Source: Bacteroidota bacterium
GTDB taxonomy: Bacteria > Bacteroidota > Bacteroidia > AKYH767-A > 2013-40CM-41-45
Direction of reading: 5' to 3'
DNA length: 64,000 nucleotides
NCBI GenBank assembly: GCA_016720655.1
Contig: JADKKE010000013.1
Span: 1-64,000 of the forward strand
This document shows, piece by piece, positions 1 to 7,382 of the stretch (positions are counted from its first letter, which is position 1; each line of letters opens with the position of its first letter). The translations under genes and the position numbers were made by a program. Below the pieces are notes generated by a model. It saw nothing but the letters and a program-made list of their open reading frames with translations, was not told the DNA's origin and did not search any database.

Positions 1-1
1 T

Positions 2-645
2 AAAGATGGGCTTTACTACATCATTCCGTTTGAACAGGAAGCAAGCACTTTTATGCCTGACTGGCATTTGCTTTCGCAATACATTGTTGGTGATGCAAAC
101 TATTACATTGGATATTTTTCAGCATTACAAATTCATAGTTTGACAACACAACCTTAACTTGAAAGAACAAATTGTTGTAAGCAAACAAATCAAGCCCCTC
201 ACTACTTAAAGTAAAAAGCATCCCTTTTCAATTCATTTATCACAACGAAGAACATTTCTTCGGTAGTAAAAAAACATGGATTGACAGCTTCAACAAAGTT
301 CAATGTTCTGATTTGGAAAAAACTTTTATTGATTGTTTATTTAAACCAAGTTATGCAAGTGGTATAACAGAAATTACAAAAGCAATTTACAAATCAAAAG
401 ATACACTTAATTACCAAAAACTTTTTGAATATGCCTTGTAATTCAATTCTCAGGCAGTAATAAAACGGTTAGGATTTTTGGAATTGCTGGAGGTTAAAAA
501 TCCTGTGATTGAGAAACTTCAAAAAGAAAGAACCAACTCATTCGTTTTATTAGAACCTTCACACCCAAAGAAGGAAAACAATTCCCGATGGGCTATTCAA
601 CAAAATATTGACAGCAACTCAATTCTGTCTCCTATTTTCACTTGA
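2..645 (+). pseudogene. abiEi: Broken AbiEi-type antitoxin, 5' end outside window
   Basis: This is the remnant of the antitoxin/regulator of an AbiE (type IV) toxin-antitoxin pair. Translation starts in frame 2 at the window edge with the family-typical PDWHLLSQYIVGDANYYIGY stretch and stops at 155-157. The homologous protein continues in frame 3 (LKEQIVVSKQIKP, from about 156). It then continues in frame 1 from about 208 (IPFQFIYHNEEHFFG, FIDCLFKPSYASG) to the TGA at 643-645. Within that last block a TAA at 439-441 sits where a Lys codon is expected (context EYAL*FNSQAVIKRLGF). There are therefore two frameshifts and a nonsense codon. The stop lies one base before the abiEii ATG, which is the normal operon arrangement. 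Family assignment is from remembered motifs; loss of function is inferred. Confidence 0.8.
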
Positions 646-646
646 T

Positions 647-1449
647 ATGATTGAACCAAAGGAAGTAAATAAATTAGCGACAGCGAAAAGAGTAAGCGAC
701 AAGCAAATTGAGAAAGATTATTTTTTATCTTGGGTTCTTTTTGCAATCTCAAAAACAAAATCCTCAGTAAAGCATTAGTGTTTAAGGGGGGAACTGTTTT
801 AAAAAAGGCATTCATTGAAGATTACCGTTTCTCAGAGGATTTGGATTTTACACTCTTAGATGAAACCATTTCAAATGAGCAACTCAAAGATGAATTCAAT
901 AATCTTATTGACTTTATCAAAGAAGAGGCAAACATTGAAATGCAGATTGACAACAACAAATGGACAATACATGAAACAGGAAGTCCGCAGTTCTATATTG
1001 ACTATGTTGGTCCGTTAAAAGGGAAAATGGGAAGTAGAGATTTGAAGATTGACATTACAAGAGGAGAAGTTTTGGAAACTGAAATTGAAAGCAAATCTAT
1101 TTTCAGAATCTATTCCGATCTCAAAGAAGATTTTACATTACAATGTTATTCACTGTCTGAAGTGCTGATAGAAAAAATGTCAGCTTTAATGGGAAGGACA
1201 GAGCCAAGAGATTTGTATGACTTCTGGTACTTGACTGAAGTTGAAGGAATAAAAGTTGGAGAACATGTTGTCCCATTTCACAGCAAAGCAAAAAGAAAAA
1301 AGCATGATCCAAATTTATTTGCAGAGAAAGTTTTGAGTAAGGAGAAAGCATTCCAGCGTGATTGGGCAAACAAACTTGCTTCACAAATTCACGACTTACC
1401 AAAATATGAAGATGTTTTCAGAGTAGTAAAACGACATTTAAAATTTTGA
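647..1449 (+). pseudogene. abiEii: Frameshifted AbiEii nucleotidyltransferase toxin
   Basis: This is the toxin partner of the AbiE system, a DNA-polymerase-beta-fold nucleotidyltransferase. The ATG at 647 opens MIEPKEVNKLATAKRVSDKQ and stays in frame to an A-run at 751-755. One extra A there would join it to the long downstream frame: FKGGTVLKKAF (the GGTxLxK motif), then SEDLDFTL (the acidic DxD pair), then a C-terminal region to 1449. Reconstructed length is about 267 residues, normal for the family. As written, the first frame stops at about 776. A downstream TTG at 730 could in principle start the C-terminal part, but that would remove the conserved N-terminus. The upstream antitoxin is clearly decayed, so a real pseudogene is likely here, although a homopolymer error cannot be excluded. 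Confidence 0.85.
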
Positions 1450-1625
1450 ATGATTAATTTTTCATTCCATGATCAAATTCAACTTTTCTAATCTGTTTTC
1501 AAAGGCAGAGAAGATGTTTTGCCGCTCCGCAGGATATACCCCCTTTCGTAGGATCTGCACCCCAAGTACACGTTCATAGTTGCGGAGGATTTTCACTCTG
1601 TGCCCTTAAAAGTGTACTATTCAAA

Positions 1626-1797
1626 TGTCTGAACTGTGATTTGTTTGATTTTCATGATTGCGCTGAAAGGGTATTGCGGGTTTTAAAAGGATAATAAATT
1701 CTTGCAGGTATTTTCGGATTGTTAATCTAAATCATGCACGAAGATTTAGGCTCAAAATCTGCGAAATCAATAAATCATTTAAATCACTGTTCAGACA
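1626..1797. repeat. Inverted pair of dispersed repeat A, in a 384-bp gene-free gap
   Basis: The gap between abiEii and the SRPBCC gene contains two copies of an intergenic repeat in opposite orientation. The left copy begins TGTCTGAACTGTGATTT (1626) and the right copy ends AAATCACTGTTCAGACA (1797), one mismatch between the arms. Two further copies in the right-hand orientation lie at 3289-3326 and 6466-6507. The rest of the gap (1450-1625) shows no convincing reading frame. A short GTGCCCTTAA match to the element end found in hepT lies at 1600-1609. Confidence 0.75.
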
Positions 1798-1833
1798 TTT
1801 TTTTTTAATAAATTCGTACAGAAAAAAATTATC

Positions 1834-2286
1834 ATGGCAGACAACAGTGTATCCTTACATCGAGTGCTCACGGCAGCTCCGGAAAAAGTTTATCGAGCAT
1901 TTACCGATGCGAACGCAATGGCATCATGGATTCCTCCTTATGGCTTCTTGTGTGTAGTGCATAGCATGGATGTAAAAGTCGGCGGAACTTTCAGAATGTC
2001 ATTTATAAATTTCACAACAGGCAACGGACATTCTTTTGGCGGTGAATATCTTGATCTCAAACCAAATGAGTTGATCAAATACACCGACAAATTTGACGAT
2101 CCGAATTTGCCGGGTGAAATGACAACTACCGTTTGGCTAAAAAAAGTTTCATGCGGTACAGAGATTAAAATCCTTCAGGAAAATATACCCGGCAATGATT
2201 CCGGTGGAGATGTGCTACCTTGGCTGGCAGAATCTCTTGAGAAATTGAAAAAATTGGTTGAGCCTGTAATTCCGGATGGACAATAA
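1834..2286 (+). CDS. SRPBCC / AHSA1-like protein
   Basis: A 150-residue soluble protein of the START-like SRPBCC superfamily, AHSA1 (Activator of Hsp90 ATPase homologue 1-like) branch. It opens with the typical strand-helix start (VSLHRVLTAAPEKVYRAFTDANAMASWIPP), followed by GGTFRMSF, GGEYLDLKPNELIKYT and a C-terminal helix (WLAESLEKLKKLV). Bacterial members are ligand-binding pockets with mostly unknown substrates, so no reaction can be assigned. The length is normal and the frame intact. It stands alone between two decayed toxin-antitoxin loci, with no signal peptide and no obvious operon partner. Confidence 0.88.
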   Translation: MADNSVSLHRVLTAAPEKVYRAFTDANAMASWIPPYGFLCVVHSMDVKVGGTFRMSFINFTTGNGHSFGGEYLDLKPNELIKYTDKFDDPNLPGEMTTTVWLKKVSCGTEIKILQENIPGNDSGGDVLPWLAESLEKLKKLVEPVIPDGQ

Positions 2287-2336
2287 ACTATTTGTTTTTG
2301 TCCCAATCTCGACCCTTTTAATTCAGTCCTAAAATA

Positions 2337-2351
2337 TAGAGGTGCCCTTAA
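2337..2351. repeat. Solo end of the hepT-interrupting element
   Basis: TAGAGGTGCCCTTAA-type sequence identical over about 14 bases to the right-hand terminal repeat of the element inserted in hepT (3093-3107), in the same orientation. It lies about 60 bp upstream of the mntA remnant. No partner end is visible nearby, so it looks like a relic end or part of a related but different element. Confidence 0.5.
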
Positions 2352-2411
2352 GTTTATATTTAGTTTTGCAAGCTCTGAGCTGAGATCATTGCCAAATTGA
2401 TTTATATTTGC

Positions 2412-2643
2412 ATGAAGCGCTTAATTCAGTATTACAAATCTTACGCGAATAAAAACCTGCCGCAAAGAGTTAGGTGAACACGGACTTTGGATCCATTCAG
2501 ATGACTTTTCTGAACTCAAAAGCGATGTTGATATTCTTGTTGAGTTTTCAAAACCAATTGGACTTGAGTTTATTGATTTAGCTGAATTTCTTGAATTAAA
2601 AATTAAGAGAAAGATTGATTTATTTAAGTTGGCGTCAAAATAA
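2412..2643 (+). pseudogene. mntA: Degraded MntA-type nucleotidyltransferase antitoxin
   Basis: This is the remnant of the MNT-domain partner of the HEPN/MNT (type VII) toxin-antitoxin system. The clear part is DVDILVEFSKPIGLEFIDLA followed by a helix ending KIDLFKLASK, in the frame that stops at 2641-2643. It carries the acidic DVD pair. The catalytic GSxARGE loop expected just before it is missing. The ATG at 2412 (MKRLIQYY) is in another frame, so the N-terminal half is frameshifted and partly deleted. The hepT remnant begins 20 bp downstream, keeping the usual antitoxin-toxin order. Confidence 0.75.
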
Positions 2644-2663
2644 ATCCAAGAAACGAGAAATTT

Positions 2664-3196
2664 ATGCAAGCGTCAGCCTCTTTTGTTGTTGAAGACATTA
2701 TTGATAGTGCTGAAAAATATTTCGTACACTGTAGATTATCATTTGAACAAATTTAGTGCTGATAGTAAAACCATTGATGCTGTAATACGGAATTTTGAAA
2801 TTATCGGAGAAGCTGCGAATAGACTTCCTGAGGAATTCAAAGACAAACATCCCGAAATGGATTGGCATAGACTCCGAGGATTCAGGAACAGAATTGTTCA
2901 TCATTATTTTGGAATTGATTTTAGGGCACCACTAATAACCTCTTCCGGGTGCTGCTAATTGAATTCACAATTTTTATCAATCGCTTTCGATGCTTGATCT
3001 TTTAGCTTTTGTTGTTCGTCAGTCTGATACTTAGATTCAGTACCTTCCTCGTCTTGCAAAAAATATCAAAGCACATCACCCAGAATAGGTTATTAGAGGT
3101 GCCCTTAATATTGTTTGGCAAATTAAAGAAACTGCTCTAAGAGAAATGTTAGAAAAACTTCGTCTCATTAAAGAGTGGAAGTATTACCTCTGGTAA
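2664..3196 (+). pseudogene. hepT: HepT-like HEPN toxin, frameshifted and interrupted by a MITE
   Basis: HEPN ribonuclease-type toxin. The ATG at 2664 gives VVEDIIDSAEKYFVHCRLSFEQI and then a TAG at 2754-2756. A one-base shift leads into ADSKTIDAVIRNFEIIGEAA and RLRGFRNRIVHHYFGID, which contains the RNxxxH active-site motif (RNRIVH). At 2921 the frame is broken by a 181-bp inserted element. After it (from 3108) the conserved C-terminus resumes as NIVWQIKETALREMLEKLR and ends at the TAA 3194-3196. Removing the insert plus one TTA copy rejoins gat-ttt-aat-att to give GIDFNIVW, the expected family sequence, so the insertion model is strong. Confidence 0.85.
2924..3104. mobile_element. 181-bp MITE-like element with TTA target duplication
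   Basis: The element begins GGGCACCACTAATAACCT and ends AGGTTATTAGAGGTGCCC. Its terminal inverted repeats match at about 25 of 28 positions. It is flanked on both sides by TTA (2921-2923 and 3105-3107). It holds no plausible gene, so it would have to be moved in trans by a transposase of an IS with matching ends. Short AT-rich 3-bp duplications occur with some IS5-group elements, but no family is claimed. Excision restores the hepT reading frame exactly. Confidence 0.85.
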
Positions 3197-3520
3197 GTGA
3201 GAGCCCCTGCCTCCATTCGGGTAGTGTTAAATCTTTTATATAAACCCTTGCTTAAAAGCATCCGGGATGAATAATCGTTTCAAAATTCAGCAAAATCATT
3301 AAATCATTTAAATCACAGTTCAGACAATCTAACTCACAAACACCGCATATTTTTTGAATTTGAAGTGTTAAGACCACCCAAAATCCCCAAATCCAGCTCT
3401 AATTAAGGTTTTCATTCACGGAATATATTTGTAAGCCTCTTTTCCTTTTCATAAATTAGTAATTCTATTGCCCTATTGCCATGGGGTTTAGTTTTATGAA
3501 ATAAAAAAATAAAGCAGGTT
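3197..3520. other. Gene-free gap with repeat A copy and a -7 promoter motif
   Basis: No coding frame is supported here. A copy of dispersed repeat A (ending AATCACAGTTCAGACA) lies at 3289-3326. TATATTTG at 3424-3431 fits the Bacteroidota -7 box TAnnTTTG and could serve the gene starting at 3521. No matching TTG is seen about 20 bp upstream of it. Confidence 0.5.
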
Positions 3521-6139
3521 ATGACAAAAAAAATTACTCTATTCATTTGTGCCTTCTTGTTTTTTACATCGCATCTGTTTTCTCAGATTGATGTAAAGAC
3601 CATTGATATGGCAAAATTAAATCAGGCGAAGCTTGATGGAAAACTTACAGGTCACGAAAAGTACGTCAACTATGATGTACTTGGAAAAAATCCGGCGCGG
3701 ATTGCTGCGAATGTTCTGCCCGGAAATTCCGTAAACACTGCGAGTGGTTGCGCTTGCTGGATTCCGCGTGATGCAAACTGGCAGGTTGCTCAGTTCGATG
3801 GTTCAGGTGGCAGCGGTGGTCCGGGTCTCCCTCCAGATTACAGAAATGACGACTGGTCTACAGTTAGTATTCCCGTCCCTTTTCCTTTTTGTTTTTACGG
3901 ACAACAAGTGAATGATGTGTTTATCAACAACAACGGAAACGTTTCAATCGCCAATCCTTACGCAACATTCACAGCAAGTTCTTTTCCTGACCCAAATTAT
4001 ACAATGATCGCTCCGTTCTGGGCTGATGTGGATACCCGTGGGCCTTTGAGTGGAATCGTCTATTATCAGGTCACCAGTACACACATGATCATCCAATGGG
4101 AAAATGTCGGATACTTTAGTATGCATGATTCCTTAGGCAATACTTTTCAGCTGATTCTCACAGATGGTTTTGATCCATTGCTTCCTCCGGGATCCAATGT
4201 TTCTTTCTGTTACCAGGATATGCAATGGACAACGGGTGATGCATCCGGCGGTTCAGGTGGATTTGGCGGAACTCCCGCTACCGTTGGAGTCAATCAGGGA
4301 AATGGAATTGACTACATTCAAATTGGAATGTATGATCAGACAGGTTCATCTTACGATGGTCCGTATGGCAACAACGATGGTATCGATGCACTCGACAATC
4401 AATCGTTTATTTTTAATGTTTGCCAGGGCGGAAGCAACATACCTCCCATCCTGAATTCATCTCAGGCTTGTGATACACTGAGTGTTTGCGAAGGCGATAC
4501 ACTCTTGATTGAAGGAGTATTCCTTTCTCCGGAACAAGGACAGATAACCACTGTTACAACCACTTCAAGCATGAGCGGTGTGACAGTAACCTCACTCCCT
4601 GGAAATACTTCCACTTTCACTGTTCAGGTTGTTGGCATGGCTTCGAACATCGGGCTGAATCAACTTCTCATCATTGCTACGGATGATGGTATACCTGCGC
4701 AAGCATCGCAGTTACCGGTTGTCATCAACGTGAAGCCTGCCCCTACTACTAACATCACGACATCCAACGTAAGTTGTAATGGTGGGCACAATGGATCAGC
4801 CAATCTTAATCTATCAGGTACCGGCCCGTTCGCAGTGATGTGGTGGCCGGGAGAAATGCAAACAACCCAGGTTACACATCTATTTTCCGGAGTGTATACT
4901 GTGGATGTTATAAGTCGTACCGGATGTTCTTCAACTCAATATGTCAACATTTACGAACCTCCTGTATTGTCGATTGCTACAACTTCACAAGACGCGGATT
5001 GTTCCGGACAAATGGGTAGCGCAATTTGTACTGTTGCTGGTGGAACTGCTCCTTACAGTTATTCCTGGAACACAACACCTCCACAAAACACCAGTGTAAT
5101 TTCCAATCTAAGTGCAGGAACGTATTTAGTCAACGTCACCGACCATAACAATTGTCAGATATCCGGATCGGTAGTAATTCAAGGCGCGGTCGGATTCTCG
5201 GCTTCCATGAGCACTACTCCTGCAAGTTGTGTTGCAGCAGATGGTACAGCAAGCGTTCAGACAACAGGCGGTAGCGGAAACTTCTCTTATTCATGGACTC
5301 CTTCCGTTAGCTCCGGTGCAAGTGCTACAGGATTATCGGCAGGTGTTTATTCGGTTACGGTAATTGATAACGCAGATGGATGCCAGCAAACACTTTCAGC
5401 AATTGTTGGCAATACAGCGGGAATAGTTGCAAGCATCGTCTCTTCGACCAATGCAAGCTGTCAGAACAGCGAAGACGGAACAGCTACTGCAAGCGGCAGT
5501 GGTGGAACCGCACCGTATTCTTATTTATGGCTGCCGGGAGGCGATACATCGGCCAGTGTAGCCAACCTTGCTCCGGGCACTTATACTGTACAGGTTTCAG
5601 ATTATAACGGCTGTCCGGATTATGCAACGGTAACGATCGCATACCAATTCGCTGCACCGGTGATTGATCTGGGTCTCGACACAACGATTTGCATTGGTGC
5701 CACGCTCACCCTCGATGCAGGAGCAGGCTTACAATATCTCTGGTCTGATAATTCAACCGCTCAGACTCTCGACGTTACAACAGACGGAACCTATTCCGTA
5801 CTGGTAACCGATGGAAATTCCTGCGAAGCATTCGATGCGATAACGGTCACCACGATTTCTTGCAATCGTCCTCACACGGTTGCTCGTCCGACTCGTGGTA
5901 TCGGTGTTTATCCAAATCCAAGTACCGGAGTAGTTGATGTTACTTTCAACAACGAAAGTTCTGGAGCTGTCGAAGTCAGCGTTGTGGATGTGTATGGAAA
6001 AACTCTCTTCGTTTCACAGGAAAACTTAAAGATCCGTGATACACGCACATTCGACTTGAACAACCTCTCCCCTGGAATTTATTTTGTCAGAATATCTTTC
6101 GGAGATGAAACACAGGCGATACGTTTGATAAAAATGTAA
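3521..6139 (+). CDS. T9SS cargo protein with nidogen-like domain and SprB repeats
   Basis: An 872-residue secreted or surface protein. A signal peptide (KKITLFICAFLFFTSHLFSQ, cleaved after about residue 21) is followed by a nidogen-like region at about residues 110-300 (FPFCFYGQQVNDVFINNNGN, YTMIAPFWADVDTRG). A cadherin/Ig-type segment follows. Then come at least four SprB-type repeats, with xxSCNGGxNGSAxLxxSGGTxPYSYxW and LxxGxYxVxVxDxxGC patterns, at about 410-710. The protein ends in a T9SS type A sorting domain (GVYPNPSTG ... LSPGIYFVRI). SprB repeats are known from gliding/adhesin proteins exported by T9SS, so an adhesin role is likely but not shown. A strong terminator follows. Confidence 0.85.
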   Translation: MTKKITLFICAFLFFTSHLFSQIDVKTIDMAKLNQAKLDGKLTGHEKYVNYDVLGKNPARIAANVLPGNSVNTASGCACWIPRDANWQVAQFDGSGGSGGPGLPPDYRNDDWSTVSIPVPFPFCFYGQQVNDVFINNNGNVSIANPYATFTASSFPDPNYTMIAPFWADVDTRGPLSGIVYYQVTSTHMIIQWENVGYFSMHDSLGNTFQLILTDGFDPLLPPGSNVSFCYQDMQWTTGDASGGSGGFGGTPATVGVNQGNGIDYIQIGMYDQTGSSYDGPYGNNDGIDALDNQSFIFNVCQGGSNIPPILNSSQACDTLSVCEGDTLLIEGVFLSPEQGQITTVTTTSSMSGVTVTSLPGNTSTFTVQVVGMASNIGLNQLLIIATDDGIPAQASQLPVVINVKPAPTTNITTSNVSCNGGHNGSANLNLSGTGPFAVMWWPGEMQTTQVTHLFSGVYTVDVISRTGCSSTQYVNIYEPPVLSIATTSQDADCSGQMGSAICTVAGGTAPYSYSWNTTPPQNTSVISNLSAGTYLVNVTDHNNCQISGSVVIQGAVGFSASMSTTPASCVAADGTASVQTTGGSGNFSYSWTPSVSSGASATGLSAGVYSVTVIDNADGCQQTLSAIVGNTAGIVASIVSSTNASCQNSEDGTATASGSGGTAPYSYLWLPGGDTSASVANLAPGTYTVQVSDYNGCPDYATVTIAYQFAAPVIDLGLDTTICIGATLTLDAGAGLQYLWSDNSTAQTLDVTTDGTYSVLVTDGNSCEAFDAITVTTISCNRPHTVARPTRGIGVYPNPSTGVVDVTFNNESSGAVEVSVVDVYGKTLFVSQENLKIRDTRTFDLNNLSPGIYFVRISFGDETQAIRLIKM

Positions 6140-6186
6140 AAAAGCAAATTCCTGATTAAAACCAGGGATTAATAAAAATTCAGAAG

Positions 6187-6224
6187 GGGCCAGGATTGAT
6201 GCATTTCAATCCTGGCCCTTTTTT
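6187..6224 (+). terminator. Rho-independent terminator
   Basis: A 13-bp perfect stem, GGGCCAGGATTGA (6187-6199) with TCAATCCTGGCCC (6206-6218), a 6-base loop, then a T-run. It closes the SprB-repeat gene. Confidence 0.92.
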
Positions 6225-6524
6225 GATTTTTGAGATGGTGTGTTTTCATTGTCTGTTCGCCGAATTTTTTCCGTTGGATGCTGATTTTTACACTGCTCGG
6301 CGGAATTTTATGTGAATGCTCGTGCGCGAGGTAATTCCGCCGTGGAAGTGATTCGTTTTTCGGATTCAACTGATTCAATTCGCACCCACTCTCTTTCTTT
6401 CGATAAACATCATTGAACAATAGTGCTTAAAATTAAAGGTGTTCGGCATGAACAAGGATATCAATAATCTGCGAAATCCATAAATCATCTAAATCACAGT
6501 TCAGACAAAAGAGCAGGGAATGCC
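6225..6524. other. Gene-free gap with a hairpin and repeat A copy
   Basis: A 10-bp inverted repeat CGGCGGAATT (6298-6307) / AATTCCGCCG (6333-6342) encloses 25 bases and has no T-tract. A copy of repeat A occupies 6466-6507, ending AATCACAGTTCAGACA. A possible minus-strand frame (6169-6420) reads through the terminator and looks non-coding. Confidence 0.55.
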
Positions 6525-6532
6525 TACCTTTG
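6525..6532 (+). promoter_or_regulatory. -7 box TACCTTTG next to the globin start
   Basis: TACCTTTG matches TAnnTTTG and ends four bases before the globin ATG at 6537. If used, the message would have almost no leader. The -33 TTG is not visible. Confidence 0.45.
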
Positions 6533-6536
6533 CACA

Positions 6537-6911
6537 ATGAAATCCCAAATCACCAGCCGTATCCAGGTCGAACTACTTGTCAATACATTTTACGACCGCG
6601 TGAAAATCCATCCTGTGCTCGGACCGATTTTTAATGATATGGCTAAAGTTGACTGGACGCTGCATTTGCCGAAGATGTATAATTTCTGGGCGAGTATTCT
6701 TTTGGGGGAGCAAAGCTATGATGGCAACCCGATGACACGACACATTCAATTGAGCCGCAGCATACCCTTGACAGAAAATGAATTCAATGAATGGATCACA
6801 CTTTTCACCCGTACCGTGGATGATTTATTCGAAGGAGAAAAAGCCGAAGAAGCGAAAACACGAGCTGCGAATATCGCCCGGTTGATGCTACACAAAATTC
6901 AATCGGCTTGA
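6537..6911 (+). CDS. Group III truncated haemoglobin
   Basis: A 124-residue cytosolic globin of the group III (P) truncated family. Family marks are VNTFYDRVKIHPVLGPIF near the N-terminus, W at LHLPKMYNFWASILLG, and GNPMTRHIQL at about residues 62-71, which carries the proximal haem-binding His. Bacterial members bind O2 or NO and are usually linked to NO or oxygen chemistry; the exact role here is unknown. The frame is intact and the length normal. The next genes are small minus-strand ones reading towards it, so it is transcribed alone. Confidence 0.92.
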   Translation: MKSQITSRIQVELLVNTFYDRVKIHPVLGPIFNDMAKVDWTLHLPKMYNFWASILLGEQSYDGNPMTRHIQLSRSIPLTENEFNEWITLFTRTVDDLFEGEKAEEAKTRAANIARLMLHKIQSA

Positions 6912-6949
6912 ATAGAATTCATGTTGGGAGAAATCATCTCTCGTGATTC

Positions 6950-7081
6950 TCAGAAAATTTTTCCAAAGGATACGGAATGTGAATGCGTCGGATGAGCCGG
7001 AGCATCCATCAACGAAAGCAAAGCCAACAACAGAACGAAAGATAGCAGTGCAAGCACTATTGTTTTAAAAAACGTTTTCAT
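6950..7081 (-). CDS. Small membrane-anchored peptide with His-rich tail (43 aa)
   Basis: The minus-strand ATG at 7079-7081 opens a 43-residue frame. It has a short basic start (MKTFFKT), one long hydrophobic helix (IVLALLSFVLLLALLSLM), then DAPAHPTHSHSVSFGKIF with three closely spaced His residues. It would be a single-pass or signal-anchored peptide with an extracytoplasmic His tail. It lies 74 bp downstream of a Cys-rich peptide gene on the same strand. The amino-acid pattern suggests a real gene, but no family is recognised. A metal-handling role is only inferred from context. Confidence 0.5.
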   Translation of the reverse strand: MKTFFKTIVLALLSFVLLLALLSLMDAPAHPTHSHSVSFGKIF

Positions 7082-7155
7082 AAAGAATTTGTGGATAAAA
7101 CGAATTAAAGCCGCTCCCGAAAGAGCGGCTTTGAGATTTCAGATTTGCGATTTCC

Positions 7156-7281
7156 TTATTGCTTTGCGCAGGAAGAACAGGTGCAGGTTTCGCAAGTACA
7201 GATTTCACATGTGCAATTTGCTTTTCCACATTTCGCAATCTTTGACAATTGAGCACTCAGGCTCTTTTTTACATTTTTCAT
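7156..7281 (-). CDS. Metallothionein-like Cys-rich peptide (41 aa)
   Basis: The minus-strand ATG at 7279-7281 opens a 41-residue peptide. After a Lys-rich start (MKNVKKSLSAQLSKIAK) there are eight Cys in 21 residues (18, 23, 25, 28, 30, 33, 35, 38), arranged as CxxxxCxCxxCxCxxCxCxxC. This spacing is typical of soft-metal (Cu, Zn, Cd) ligands and resembles metallothioneins, although no named family was recognised. It lies 101 bp downstream of an HMA/AraC regulator gene, with a -7 promoter box and a direct-repeat candidate operator in between. It is too short for usual gene-length cut-offs. Confidence 0.7.
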   Translation of the reverse strand: MKNVKKSLSAQLSKIAKCGKANCTCEICTCETCTCSSCAKQ

Positions 7282-7307
7282 AGTGTATCTTTTTAAATTT
7301 TACACTA

Positions 7308-7315
7308 CAAATGTA
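7308..7315 (-). promoter_or_regulatory. -7 box TACATTTG for the Cys-rich peptide gene
   Basis: On the minus strand this reads TACATTTG, a perfect TAnnTTTG, 27 bases upstream of the 7281 start. Where the -33 TTG should be, there is instead one copy of a 9-bp direct repeat (7334-7342). That is the arrangement expected of an activator-dependent promoter. Confidence 0.6.
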
Positions 7316-7333
7316 CAGCCCCCGCAAGGCCTC

Positions 7334-7363
7334 GGTGTTATACTACTTTGGGAAGGTGTTATA
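7334..7363 (-). promoter_or_regulatory. Candidate AraC-type operator: two GGTGTTATA direct repeats
   Basis: GGTGTTATA occurs at 7334-7342 and 7355-7363, a period of exactly 21 bp (two helical turns) in the same orientation. AraC-family activators commonly bind such tandem direct repeats near -35. The pair lies directly between the regulator gene (stop at 7383) and the Cys-rich peptide gene (start at 7281). The link to the regulator is inferred. Confidence 0.55.
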
Positions 7364-7382
7364 GAATTTTGGGTACAAAGGC

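Noticed and set aside
2683..2958. 91-codon frame as a short functional HepT
   Set aside because: It lacks the correct N-terminus (in another frame) and ends in element sequence (RAPLITSSGCC), so it is part of the disrupted hepT.
6169..6420. 83-codon minus-strand frame
   Set aside because: Reads through a strong terminator hairpin and a gene-free gap; composition not protein-like.
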